Positions 1 through 7,739 of a stretch of DNA of 64,000 bases are shown in pieces. Where the stretch lies: NCBI RefSeq assembly GCF_003260195.1, contig NZ_QEIH01000002.1, forward strand, positions 666,016-730,015, given 5' to 3'. The position numbers and the translations under genes are program-made. Below the pieces are notes generated by a model, which ran no database searches, had not been told where the DNA came from, and was given only the letters and a program-made list of their open reading frames with translations. The DNA comes from Lutibacter citreus. GTDB lineage: Bacteria > Bacteroidota > Bacteroidia > Flavobacteriales > Flavobacteriaceae. The stretch's first letter is position 1. Every line of letters starts with the position of its first letter.

Positions 1-462
1 TGTAAAAACATAAATTCAATTAAAATTTCGACTTCAAAAATGAAAGAAATTGAAGAAGAAATATTAGCGCCATTAAAACTTGAAGCAGGTTATAGTCCGG
101 CTTGGGTAACTCAAACCTTACAAGGTATTATGATTCCTAATTTTATTATTTACATAAAAAAAGAGAACTTATTAAAAGCTGCTTTAGCTTATGTAGAAGA
201 ATTAAGAGATCACCATATACCAATGTTAAGAGCTTCAAATATGCACGAGTTACGTTTAGCACATGAAACAAAAAATATGATTATTAGTGCTGAAATGAAA
301 CTTAAAGCATCTATTATGCGAACAGAAAGTAGATGCAGCCATTACCGATTAGATTACCCAGAATTGGATAATGAAAACTGGCAAGTTTGGTTAAACATAT
401 TTAAAGGTGAAGATGACACCATGCAGTTTGAAAAGCAACCTTTTAATACTTGGCCAGTATAA
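1..462 (+). CDS. C-terminal part of an FAD-dependent fumarate reductase / AprA-like flavoprotein (5' truncated by window)
   Basis: The reading frame is open to the first base of the window, so the ATG at 40 is probably internal and only the last ~153 residues are present. The stretch SRCSHYRLDYPE followed by NW resembles the C-terminal helical domain of the succinate dehydrogenase / fumarate reductase / adenylylsulfate reductase alpha family, where a Ser-Arg-x-x-His motif and DYPExDxxNW are typical. The FAD domain lies outside the window. The choice between an SdhA/FrdA-like and an AprA-like enzyme cannot be made from this fragment. A terminator follows at 503. Confidence 0.7.
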   Translation, partial: CKNINSIKISTSKMKEIEEEILAPLKLEAGYSPAWVTQTLQGIMIPNFIIYIKKENLLKAALAYVEELRDHHIPMLRASNMHELRLAHETKNMIISAEMKLKASIMRTESRCSHYRLDYPELDNENWQVWLNIFKGEDDTMQFEKQPFNTWPV

Positions 463-502
463 TTTTAAAATATTAAGAAAAACCCCTTTTCATTTTCCCA
501 AA

Positions 503-537
503 AAGAATCGACACTTTAAATAGTCGGTTCTTTTTTT
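503..537 (+). terminator. Rho-independent terminator after the flavoprotein gene
   Basis: The 10-bp stem AAGAATCGAC (503-512) / GTCGGTTCTT (523-532) contains one G-T pair and is followed by a T run. It separates the upstream operon from the regulated island that starts at 597. Confidence 0.8.
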
Positions 538-596
538 GTTAGAAGTTTTCCTTACTAATTTGATGATTAAAAATAACCATTATCAAATAAACATCT

Positions 597-662
597 TTGG
601 TAGACAAAAACCTCCAATACGTTGATTCTAATTTTCATTTAAGACTATCTACTCTTTCTTTG
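597..662 (+). promoter_or_regulatory. LytTR-type direct-repeat operator and -7 element, DUF1566 gene 1
   Basis: Half-sites TTGGTAGAC (597-605) and TACGTTGAT (618-626) lie 21 bp apart. The second fits the general LytTR consensus [TA][AC][CA]GTTN[AG][TG]. A TTTG -7 core sits at 659-662, its first T 33 bp after the last base of the downstream half-site. Five other promoters in the island have the same geometry. No clear -33 element is visible, which fits activator dependence (inference). Confidence 0.75.
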
Positions 663-702
663 TTTCAACATAAAAAAATAAGTCACCCTAAATTTAATAA
701 AT

Positions 703-1998
703 ATGAAAACAATGACACTTAAAAAATTAAGTTTACTATGCTTTAGTGTATGCATGGCTTTTACAATAATAGCTTGTGAAGATGACGATGCAATAACTGA
801 TACAACCGACGGGACAGAAGAAACTTCAGAAAATTTACCTAATATTTCAGGATTTCCTATTGTTGGAACTAATCAATCAAAATTCTTTAATAATACGACT
901 GAAACTACAACTCAATCTGTAGGTGATGACTTTTATGGGCAAAATGCTAATTACCCAGGTAAAACACCAAGTTATAAAGATAATGGTGATGGTACAGTAA
1001 CTGATATGGTTACTGGGTTAATGTGGGAACAATCTTTCGATCACAATGGAGACGATAGTATTAATGCTGATGATAAATTATCATATAGCGATATTCTTGA
1101 GGTTGTAAATACTACTTCTACTGGTGGTTATACTGATTGGCGTGTGCCTACAATTAAAGAAATGTATTCTCTTATGATGTTTAGTGGCCGTGATATAAGT
1201 TCTGTTCAAGGGGATGATACAACAGGTTTAATTCCTTTTATCAATACCAATTACTTCGATTTTGCTTACGGAGATACGAGTGCAAGAGAACGTTTAATTG
1301 ATGTACAATGCGCTACTACAGCTGTGTATGTAAGTGATGAAGTTCCTGAAACTGTTTTTGGTGTTAACCTTGCTGATGGGCGTATAAAAGGCTATGGAAC
1401 TGAATTTATGGGAGGAGATAAAATGTATAATTACTTATTGGTTCGTGGTCGTGAAACTTATGGTATAAACCAATATACTGACAATGGTGATGGTACCATA
1501 TCTGATAATGCAACAGGTTTAATGTGGATGCAAGATGATAGTACTACAAGTATGGTTTGGAAAGATGCCTTAAGTTATGCAGAAAACTTTGAATTTGGCG
1601 GATTTAGTGATTGGCGTTTACCTGACGCAAAAGAATTACAAGGAATTGTAGATTACACAAAATCTCCAGCAACAACTAATTCGGCAACTATTGACGACTC
1701 CTTTAACAGCACAGTAATTCAGAATGAAGCTGGCGAAGATGATTATCCTTGGTATTGGAGCAGTACAACCCACGAAGCTGAGTCTGACGGCATGGAAGGT
1801 GGATGGGGAGTTTATTTAGCATTTGGCCGTTGTATGGGGAATATGGGAACTGATACTTGGACGGATGTTCATGGTGCTGGAGCTCAACGTAGCGATCCAA
1901 AAGATGGTGATCCAACTGAATTTGCAGATGGACATGGTCCACAAGGAGATTCCGTTAGAATATTAAATTATGTACGTTTAGTTAGAGATATAAATTAA
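703..1998 (+). CDS. DUF1566 (Lcl C-terminal domain) surface lipoprotein, copy 1
   Basis: A 431-residue predicted lipoprotein. The signal peptide ends at a lipobox with Cys25 followed by EDDD, which fits the Bacteroidetes lipoprotein export signal for surface display. The mature protein has two DUF1566-type units, around residues 90-255 and 255-430. Each opens with a DNGDGT(V/I)xD...TGLMW motif and includes a G(Y/F)xDWR(V/L)P motif; the second ends YVRLVRDIN. DUF1566 occurs in extracellular proteins such as Legionella collagen-like protein and its exact function is unknown. It is preceded by a LytTR-type operator and is paralogous to the gene at 3051 and the pseudogene at 2624. Confidence 0.85.
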   Translation: MKTMTLKKLSLLCFSVCMAFTIIACEDDDAITDTTDGTEETSENLPNISGFPIVGTNQSKFFNNTTETTTQSVGDDFYGQNANYPGKTPSYKDNGDGTVTDMVTGLMWEQSFDHNGDDSINADDKLSYSDILEVVNTTSTGGYTDWRVPTIKEMYSLMMFSGRDISSVQGDDTTGLIPFINTNYFDFAYGDTSARERLIDVQCATTAVYVSDEVPETVFGVNLADGRIKGYGTEFMGGDKMYNYLLVRGRETYGINQYTDNGDGTISDNATGLMWMQDDSTTSMVWKDALSYAENFEFGGFSDWRLPDAKELQGIVDYTKSPATTNSATIDDSFNSTVIQNEAGEDDYPWYWSSTTHEAESDGMEGGWGVYLAFGRCMGNMGTDTWTDVHGAGAQRSDPKDGDPTEFADGHGPQGDSVRILNYVRLVRDIN

Positions 1999-2023
1999 AA
2001 ATAATTGTTTGATTAATGTTAAG

Positions 2024-2059
2024 AGCTTGTTGTTTTCTATGGAAATAACAAGCTTTTTT
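2024..2059 (+). terminator. Terminator after DUF1566 copy 1
   Basis: AGCTTGTT (2024-2031) pairs with AACAAGCT (2047-2054), followed by a T run. Confidence 0.65.
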
Positions 2060-2085
2060 AATCATATTTTAACTATAAAACTGTA

Positions 2086-2151
2086 TTCATAGATAAAATT
2101 AGCCAGTTCATTGATTTTAATTCTTCACACTGCAAAACTTGCGTTCCTTTG
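2086..2151 (+). promoter_or_regulatory. LytTR-type direct-repeat operator and -7 element, small secreted protein gene
   Basis: Half-sites TTCATAGAT (2086-2094) and TTCATTGAT (2107-2115) are 21 bp apart. The -7 core TTTG is at 2148-2151, 33 bp beyond the last base of the downstream half-site. The region 2086-2172 is a near copy of 2919-3005 in front of DUF1566 copy 2. Confidence 0.8.
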
Positions 2152-2201
2152 AATAAAGATATAGAAATCATTAAAAATTTTAATAATAATAACTTTAAAT
2201 T

Positions 2202-2609
2202 ATGAAATTAAAAAAGAATAAAATTTGGGCTATAGTTGTTTTAGCATTAGTAATTACAACAACAACTTTTGCACAACAAAGAGGTCCAAGAGGAGGACAA
2301 CAAGGAGGAAGCCAACAAGGGCCACCAGAAGTTCCAACAACAAAAGAAATTGTAAAAATGGTTGATAAACTTTCTAGCGAAATTTTATTATCAGATGAAC
2401 AAAAAACAGAAGTTTTAGTATTGTATAAAGAACACTTTGAAAAAGTTGAAAGTAAAACAAGTTCTGGTAGACCAAAAAGAGAAGAAATGGAAACTCTAAA
2501 AGAAGATTTTGAAACTGATGTAAAAGCTGTATTAACTAAAGATCAACAAAAATTATATGCTTCGTATCTAAAGAAAAACAGTAAAAAAGAAAGATCACAA
2601 AGAAATTAA
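2202..2609 (+). CDS. Small secreted helical protein, Spy/CpxP-like
   Basis: 135 residues with a Sec signal peptide ending at TTFA|QQ, then a Gly/Gln/Pro-rich linker (about 26-45) and a charged helical region. The SDEQKTEVLVLYKEHFE and LTKDQQKLYASYL stretches recall the LTxxQ-type helices of Spy/CpxP periplasmic proteins. That link is by pattern only. It is the first gene of a unit whose second member is the decayed DUF1566 copy 14 bp downstream, and it sits behind its own LytTR-type operator. The Gly/Pro/Gln-rich segment resembles in composition the proline-rich loop of the LytS-type kinase at 11203. The function is unknown. Confidence 0.6.
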   Translation: MKLKKNKIWAIVVLALVITTTTFAQQRGPRGGQQGGSQQGPPEVPTTKEIVKMVDKLSSEILLSDEQKTEVLVLYKEHFEKVESKTSSGRPKREEMETLKEDFETDVKAVLTKDQQKLYASYLKKNSKKERSQRN

Positions 2610-2623
2610 TTAAATTAAAGATA

Positions 2624-2820
2624 ATGAAATCAACCTCAAAATTTTTAAACCTATTTTTAATCGCCTTCTTATTTATTACTGTTAGTTGAGAAGATGATGA
2701 AGGTAAAGATTCTCAAGGTGCAGATGCTATAAGATTTGATACAAAAGATGAAGCCGGACCAGGTGGCGAAGATGTCAAATGTTATTTTAACTACTAAGTT
2801 TAGTAGGAGATATAGAATAA
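2624..2820 (+). pseudogene. Decayed DUF1566 lipoprotein (internal deletion, stop at the lipobox Cys)
   Basis: Translation from 2624 gives MKSTSKFLNLFLIAFLFITVS, then TGA (2687-2689) where the paralog at 3051 has the lipobox Cys codon TGT. The acidic EDDE follows in the same frame. The frame then jumps to GADAIRFDTKDEAGPGGEDV, which corresponds to the last ~35 residues of the 3051 protein. About 350 residues are therefore missing, and further stops interrupt the remnant of the YVRLVRDIN end. The terminator at 2856-2890 is intact. The remains are still cotranscribed with the 2202 gene. Confidence 0.85.
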
Positions 2821-2855
2821 TATTGAATTAATTAATAGTTTGTTTTAAGTTTGAA

Positions 2856-2894
2856 AAAGGCTTGTTATTTAAATGAAATAACAAGCCTTTTTAT
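2856..2894 (+). terminator. Strong terminator after the DUF1566 pseudogene
   Basis: A perfect 15-bp stem, 2856-2870 with 2876-2890, with a 5-nt loop and a T run. Confidence 0.85.
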
Positions 2895-2918
2895 ATGTAC
2901 ATAACTCTCATATTTAAG

Positions 2919-2984
2919 TTCGTTGATAAAATAATACAGTTGGTTGATTTTAATTCTTTACACTCCAAAACTTGCGTTCCTTTG
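2919..2984 (+). promoter_or_regulatory. LytTR-type direct-repeat operator and -7 element, DUF1566 gene 2
   Basis: Half-sites TTCGTTGAT (2919-2927) and TTGGTTGAT (2940-2948) are 21 bp apart. The -7 core TTTG is at 2981-2984, 33 bp past the last base of the second half-site. The element closely matches 2086-2151, which points to duplication of the regulatory segment. Confidence 0.85.
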
Positions 2985-3050
2985 AATAAAGAATTAGAAA
3001 TCATTCAAAATAATAACACAATTAATAAACCCTAATTAAAATTTATAATT

Positions 3051-4322
3051 ATGAAACTAACAACTAAATATTTAAACCTTTTTTTTATAGCTATGCTATT
3101 TTTTGCAATAACTAGCTGTGATGATGACGACAATATTGAAACAAATACTGATACTGATTCCGATACTCAATTAATTGTAAATGACTACTTACAAATTGCA
3201 ACAGGACAAACTACTTTATATGATGGCGATGGAGAAGTTTTAAGTAGTGTTAGTGAAGGAGATGATTATTACGGACAAGATGCAAATTACTTAAAAGGGG
3301 TAGCAATGTCTTTTAGTAATTATGATGATGGAATTACAATAGATAATAATACAGGGTTAATGTGGGAACAAATACCTACAACTGATGAGTTTACTTGGGA
3401 GGAAGCCAAAGAATATTGCGAAAATCTTGAATTAGGAGGCTATGATGACTGGCGATTACCTAGTTTAAAAGAACTATATTCTGTTGCCGATTTTAATAAA
3501 GGCTGGCCGTATATTGATACTGATTATTTTGCATTAGCAAGTGGAGAAGTATCTAAAGACGAACAATTTTGGTCTAGTAATTTATATGTTGGAGTTACTG
3601 TTGAAGGTGGATCAAATGCAGCCTTTGGAGTTAATATTGTAACTGGGCATATTAAAGCTTATGCGGCTTCAATGCCAGCAGATGGAGGTGTAGATGGAGG
3701 AACTCCACCCGATGGAGGTACTGGAACTCCTCCTCCAGCAGATGGAAATGGTGCTCCAACAGGTAATCCTTTAGCAAAATATGTACGAGCAGTAAGAGGG
3801 GATGCTTATGGTGTTAATAATTTTAAAGATAATGGAGATGAAACAATTTCAGATAATTCAACTGGTTTAATGTGGGCAAAAAATGATGATGGTGTAGTAT
3901 TAGATTGGGAAAATGCACTTGCATACGCAGAAAGTTCTGAATTAGCAGGATATACAGATTGGAGATTACCAAATGTAAAAGAGTTACAGGGAATTGTAGA
4001 TTATTCCAGATCTCCAACAGCTACAGAAGCTGAAAATGTAGGTCCTGCAATTGATCCGATTTTTAATTGTACACAAATGCAAAGTGAAGCAGGTTATGAT
4101 GATTATGGATACTATTGGACAAGTACTTCAGCAAACTTTACAAGCGGAGAACCTTATTACTACGCATGGTATGTTGCTTTTGGTAGAGCTGTAAATAGTG
4201 AAGGTGAAGATTTTCATGGAGCAGGTGGTGTACGTTTTGACACAAAACACGAAGATGGACCAGCAGGCGAAGATGCTGAACGTTATTATAATTATGTTAG
4301 ATTAGTAAGAGATATAAATTAA
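3051..4322 (+). CDS. DUF1566 (Lcl C-terminal domain) surface lipoprotein, copy 2
   Basis: 423 residues with a lipoprotein signal peptide, Cys23 followed by DDDD, and two DUF1566 units. The first (about 85-205) has TGLMWEQ and GGYDDWRLP. The second (about 255-423) has TGLMWAK, GYTDWRLP and a YVRLVRDIN end. A Gly/Pro-rich linker of about 30 residues rich in DGG and PP separates the two units and is absent from copy 1. It is probably surface exposed. The order DUF1566 gene, Spy-like gene, DUF1566 relic, DUF1566 gene suggests tandem expansion followed by partial loss. It has its own operator and terminator, so it is probably monocistronic. Confidence 0.85.
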   Translation: MKLTTKYLNLFFIAMLFFAITSCDDDDNIETNTDTDSDTQLIVNDYLQIATGQTTLYDGDGEVLSSVSEGDDYYGQDANYLKGVAMSFSNYDDGITIDNNTGLMWEQIPTTDEFTWEEAKEYCENLELGGYDDWRLPSLKELYSVADFNKGWPYIDTDYFALASGEVSKDEQFWSSNLYVGVTVEGGSNAAFGVNIVTGHIKAYAASMPADGGVDGGTPPDGGTGTPPPADGNGAPTGNPLAKYVRAVRGDAYGVNNFKDNGDETISDNSTGLMWAKNDDGVVLDWENALAYAESSELAGYTDWRLPNVKELQGIVDYSRSPTATEAENVGPAIDPIFNCTQMQSEAGYDDYGYYWTSTSANFTSGEPYYYAWYVAFGRAVNSEGEDFHGAGGVRFDTKHEDGPAGEDAERYYNYVRLVRDIN

Positions 4323-4356
4323 GTTTGGATTAATAATAATAGGTTAAGTTAATTTG

Positions 4357-4396
4357 GCTCCATTAATTAAGATATTAATTAATGGAGCTTTTTTTA
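4357..4396 (+). terminator. Terminator after DUF1566 copy 2
   Basis: The stem GCTCCATTAATTAA (4357-4370) / TTAATTAATGGAGC (4375-4388) has a 4-nt loop and a long T run. Confidence 0.85.
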
Positions 4397-4425
4397 TTTA
4401 AAAATTAAATACTTAATTAGTATTA

Positions 4426-4491
4426 TTGGTTGATGAAACAAGCCAATTCGTTGATTTTGTTCTTTTGAAGCCTTTATATACAGTTCCTTTG
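4426..4491 (+). promoter_or_regulatory. LytTR-type direct-repeat operator and -7 element, VTC-DUF4956-DUF2490 operon
   Basis: Half-sites TTGGTTGAT (4426-4434) and TTCGTTGAT (4447-4455) are 21 bp apart. The -7 core TTTG is at 4488-4491, again 33 bp beyond the last base of the second half-site. The ATG of the first gene is at 4499, so transcription should start at or within a few bases of the start codon. Confidence 0.85.
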
Positions 4492-4498
4492 TTGTATA

Positions 4499-5248
4499 AT
4501 GAAACAACAAATAGAACATATAGTAAAAGCCATAGAACCTATTTCTTTAAAAGAAATGGATGGTGTTTCTTTAATGAAAAGAACAGACACGAAATTTGTT
4601 ATTCACGAAAAACACTTGGTTGAAGTTTTAGAAAGCATTAAAGACCAATACAGAGTATTAGAAATAAATGAAAATAGATTGTTACCCTACTCTTCATTGT
4701 ATTTTGATACACCTACAAAAAAATTCTACCTAGATCACCATAACAGAAAAGTGAATAGGACCAAGGTTAGAATGCGCAAATATGTAGAATCCGATATTTG
4801 TTTTCTTGAGATTAAACAAAAAGATGGTAAAGGAAAAACAACAAAATCTAGAATTTCTATTGATGATTTTGAGCCCGAACTTTCAGTTAATTCAGCTGAG
4901 TTTATTAAAAAAATAACAAAGCAAAATTTTGATTTAAGACCTATTATTTGGAATAAATTTAACCGAATAACTTTGGTAAATAAAACAGCCAAAGAACGTT
5001 TAACAATAGATTTAAATCTTTCTTTTAAAATAAACAATTCCTTTAAAAATTTTGAAAAACTAGTTATAGTTGAATTAAAACAAGAACGTTTTATACGCAC
5101 TTCTCCTGTAGTTAGAGAATTAAAATTAAAGCAAATAAATCCTTATAGCTTAAGTAAATATTGTATAGGAATGATAAGTGTTTACAAGGGTTTAAAATAC
5201 AATCGATTCAAGAAAAAATTAATTAAAATAAATAAAATAACAACTTAA
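4499..5248 (+). CDS. VTC-domain protein (polyphosphate polymerase-like)
   Basis: 249 residues matching a stand-alone VTC domain by pattern. It opens with SLKEMDGVSLMKRTDTKFV, typical of bacterial VTC-like proteins. It then has YFDTP, the basic strand RTKVRMRKY, the acidic LEIKQKDGKGKT strand and a terminal LSKYCIGM segment. VTC domains form a triphosphate-tunnel fold; the yeast homolog makes polyphosphate from ATP. No signal peptide is seen, so it should be cytoplasmic. DUF4956 follows after 6 bp, a pairing common in bacteria, often with CotH-type kinases (general knowledge). The substrate is not known. Confidence 0.85.
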   Translation: MKQQIEHIVKAIEPISLKEMDGVSLMKRTDTKFVIHEKHLVEVLESIKDQYRVLEINENRLLPYSSLYFDTPTKKFYLDHHNRKVNRTKVRMRKYVESDICFLEIKQKDGKGKTTKSRISIDDFEPELSVNSAEFIKKITKQNFDLRPIIWNKFNRITLVNKTAKERLTIDLNLSFKINNSFKNFEKLVIVELKQERFIRTSPVVRELKLKQINPYSLSKYCIGMISVYKGLKYNRFKKKLIKINKITT

Positions 5249-5254
5249 TAACTT

Positions 5255-5857
5255 ATGGAATTTTTAGATATACCTTTATTCGATGATGATTTTTTTAAAA
5301 TGATGTTCAGATTCACTCTAAACTTTATATTTTTAACTGTAATCATTAGATTTATATACTACCCTGCTTCAAAAAGGAAAGATTACGTTTTTACTTATTA
5401 CTTAATTAGCATAATTGTGTTTTTCCTCTGTTTTACATTAAAGAAATATGAAATGGATATTGGAATGGCATTGGGTCTCTTTGCTATTTTTGGGATTATT
5501 CGCTATCGAACAAACCCCGTTGATATAAAAGAAATGACTTATTTATTTGTTGTTATTGGAGTTTCAATAATAAACTCATTGGCAAATAAAAAAATGAGCT
5601 ATGCAGAAATTCTTTCAGCCAATGCTATTATAATTTTTGTCCTTTTATTTATAGAAAAATATTGGGCTTTAAAACAAGTAGTTTCTAAATCTATTATCTA
5701 CGAAAATATTGAAAACATTAAACCTGAAAATTACGAGATATTAAAAAGTGACCTAGAAAACAGAACAGGTTTAATAATAAACAAAGTAAAAATTAGCGAT
5801 GTAGATTTTTTAAAGGATACCGCTAAAGTAACCATATTCTATTTTAATAGTAATTAA
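5255..5857 (+). CDS. DUF4956 inner-membrane protein
   Basis: 200 residues with four predicted transmembrane segments in the first ~135, at about 20-40, 50-65, 70-85 plus a flanking hydrophobic stretch, and 105-135. A soluble C-terminal domain of about 65 residues follows. The segment MALGLFAIFGIIRYRTNPVD between membrane helices is characteristic of DUF4956, in which IRYRT is highly conserved. It lies 6 bp after the VTC gene and is surely cotranscribed. The family is a habitual partner of VTC-like proteins and may be a membrane anchor or export component. The activity is unknown. Confidence 0.85.
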   Translation: MEFLDIPLFDDDFFKMMFRFTLNFIFLTVIIRFIYYPASKRKDYVFTYYLISIIVFFLCFTLKKYEMDIGMALGLFAIFGIIRYRTNPVDIKEMTYLFVVIGVSIINSLANKKMSYAEILSANAIIIFVLLFIEKYWALKQVVSKSIIYENIENIKPENYEILKSDLENRTGLIINKVKISDVDFLKDTAKVTIFYFNSN

Positions 5858-5975
5858 ATATATATGAAACAAGGGCGCTTAAAAGTTTATCACTTAATAT
5901 AAAAAGACTAATAACTAACAGCATGCTTGTACTGAGCGGAGATGGGATATAACCTTAAAATAATAATATAGATAA

Positions 5976-6692
5976 ATGAAATCAACTATAAACAAACATT
6001 CATATTTTATTGCATTAATAGTTTTTACAATGGTAATAACAACCGGGTTTTCACAAACTGAAGATACGAATGATTTAGAAAACTGGAGCTCTATAAATTT
6101 AGAATATAAATTAAATAAAAAATGGTCTTTTGTACTTGAAGAGCAATTGCGTTTGGATGAAAATATTTCAGAAATAGGCGAGTACTTTACCCAATTAAAT
6201 ACTGAATATTCACTTTCTAAAAAATTTAAAATAGGTGTTGGTTTACGCTATATTAAAGAGAATGATAACGAAGGAAAAATACAAGGTTATGAGGATCATT
6301 TTAGATTTCATTTAGAAACTTCTTATAAACATAAAATAGACAATTTCACTCTAAAATATAGATTGCGTTATCAAAATAAAAATGAATTAGGTGTTAGCAA
6401 TTCTGAAGGAGATTATGCTAATCAAAATATTCGTTTTAAAACCTCAATTGAGTATAATTTCAAAAAATGGAAACTTGATCCAAAAATTTCAGCAGAAATT
6501 TTTAATCACCTTGAAAAAGGAGAAGAAAATGGCTTCAGTAAATATCGTTTATCCATAGGTACAGATTACAAATTAAAAAAGATAGGAACCTTTGGTTTAT
6601 TTTATGGATTTGAAAAAGAACTAAATGAAACAATTCCTAAAACAAAAAATATAATAGGACTTAAATATACATATACTATAAAGAATAAATAA
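5976..6692 (+). CDS. DUF2490 family outer-membrane protein
   Basis: 238 residues with an N-terminal signal peptide (cleavage near GFS|QT), then repeated amphipathic strands with aromatic ends. It begins with the DUF2490-like element ENWSSINLEYKLNKKWSFVLEEQLR and ends in alternating hydrophobic strands, as in small outer-membrane beta-barrels. It is separated by 118 bp from DUF4956 but no terminator intervenes, and the operon terminator comes after it at 6720. It is probably the outer-membrane member of the VTC-DUF4956 unit. Confidence 0.7.
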   Translation: MKSTINKHSYFIALIVFTMVITTGFSQTEDTNDLENWSSINLEYKLNKKWSFVLEEQLRLDENISEIGEYFTQLNTEYSLSKKFKIGVGLRYIKENDNEGKIQGYEDHFRFHLETSYKHKIDNFTLKYRLRYQNKNELGVSNSEGDYANQNIRFKTSIEYNFKKWKLDPKISAEIFNHLEKGEENGFSKYRLSIGTDYKLKKIGTFGLFYGFEKELNETIPKTKNIIGLKYTYTIKNK

Positions 6693-6719
6693 AATTTGGA
6701 TTAATAATTTGGTTAAATT

Positions 6720-6760
6720 AAGCTCTATTAATTAGGTAATAATTAATAGGGCTTTTTTGT
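6720..6760 (+). terminator. Terminator after the VTC-DUF4956-DUF2490 operon
   Basis: AAGCTCTATTAATTA (6720-6734) pairs with TAATTAATAGGGCTT (6740-6754) with one G-T wobble, followed by T's. Confidence 0.8.
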
Positions 6761-6820
6761 TTTTTAAGAATAGAAATGTGATCATAATAATATCAATATT
6801 TTTAAGAAGTGATGATTAAT

Positions 6821-7140
6821 ATGACCCAGGTCATTTTCTTAATAAGCACTTTTTTCTAATTTTAGAATGTTGTTTAGCTATAACAACAATAACCAATTTA
6901 TTAGCAAATGGAACTAGAGTTGTTGGTTTGGGAACCATAAAAGCAATGATGTTACCTTTATTTGTAGAGCCAATACAGTGTTGGATAATTTGGTGCTGGT
7001 TAAATATACTATTGAAAAATAAATAGAAATACAGAACAGAAGCTAATGTTCTCATTACTGGTAAGTTTAAATCAGAAAACATAGAATCTTATTCAATCAA
7101 GATTATGAAAAAATTAATGCCTTAAGTAATAAAATTAAAA
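6821..7140 (+). other. Non-coding gap with a palindromic site and a possible decayed gene fragment
   Basis: The palindrome ATGACCCAGGTCAT (6821-6834; arms ATGACC/GGTCAT) looks like a dimeric regulator site. Downstream, the + strand encodes CLAITTITNLLANGTRVVGL, then GTIK, before a stop near 7024. This resembles, with gaps, the NLVAVxSNGTAVLGLG region of malic enzymes, but too little is left to be sure. The - strand reading frame over this stretch has no recognisable features. It lies upstream of the PPOX gene. Confidence 0.3.
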
Positions 7141-7151
7141 AACGAGAAGTT

Positions 7152-7652
7152 ATGATTACAAATTTAAAAAAGTCAGAATGCCTTAAAATACTTAATAATA
7201 ATTACATAGGTCATTTAGGTTATATATATAAAAATTTGCCGTTTGTAATTCCTATTACTTATAATTATGATAAAAAAAATATTATAATTATTGCTTACAC
7301 TGGAGAAGGTCATAAAACTCAAGCCCTACGATTAAATAGTTCTGTAGCACTTGAAATTGCTGAAATACAATCTATTGATGAATGGAAATCTATATTAGTT
7401 CAGGGTACTTTTGAAGAATTTAAAGGTCCAGATGCGAAATATTATTTACATAAGTTTTCAAATAATGTAAAAAAACTTATCACAGAAAAAGAAAAAAAGG
7501 AACTTCATTTTATCCCTCAATTTTCTGATAAAACTCATTTTGAAGCTATACCAATAGTTTACCACATAAATATTCAAAAAATTACAGGTAAGGAAAGAAA
7601 ATCTAAAAAGTCTCAGAAAAAACACTTATTTAGGGAATCATTAAGTTTGTAG
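7152..7652 (+). CDS. Pyridoxamine 5'-phosphate oxidase-like (PPOX/NimA-type) flavoprotein
   Basis: 166 residues with the split-barrel flavin-binding pattern of the Pyridox_ox_2/NimA family: GHLGYIYKNLPFVIPITYNYD near the N-terminus, then AYTGEGHKTQALRLNSSVALEI, then a WKSILVQGTFEE strand. A Lys-rich tail ends the protein. Family members bind FMN, F420 or heme and act in stress or detoxification; the substrate is not predictable. No LytTR-type operator is seen in front, so it may not belong to the regulon even though it sits within the island. The upstream gap carries a palindrome at 6821. Confidence 0.8.
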   Translation: MITNLKKSECLKILNNNYIGHLGYIYKNLPFVIPITYNYDKKNIIIIAYTGEGHKTQALRLNSSVALEIAEIQSIDEWKSILVQGTFEEFKGPDAKYYLHKFSNNVKKLITEKEKKELHFIPQFSDKTHFEAIPIVYHINIQKITGKERKSKKSQKKHLFRESLSL

Positions 7653-7711
7653 ATAAAAAATATGCAAGCGTTGATTTAAATTTTTGAATAGTTAAAAATT
7701 TCATTTCTTTA
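7646..7711 (+). promoter_or_regulatory. LytTR-type direct-repeat operator, Cthe_2159-like gene
   Basis: Half-sites TTTGTAGAT (7646-7654) and AGCGTTGAT (7667-7675) are 21 bp apart. At the conserved position, 33 bp downstream, the -7 core is TTTA (7708-7711) rather than TTTG. The first half-site overlaps the last codons of the PPOX gene, which ends at 7652. Confidence 0.7.
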
Positions 7712-7739
7712 TTTTTTAATATTAAAAAAAGAAAAGAAA

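Noticed and set aside
1703..1942. Open frame on the - strand inside DUF1566 copy 1
   Set aside because: It lies opposite a well-supported gene, has low-complexity His/Gln/Leu composition and no recognisable start context.
4426..4623. 65-residue open frame overlapping the start of the VTC gene
   Set aside because: It begins inside the LytTR operator and runs in another frame over the VTC coding region.
6831..7082. 83-residue open frame on the - strand before the PPOX gene
   Set aside because: No motif, no signal and no neighbour on that strand; the region is better explained as a gap with a possible + strand remnant.
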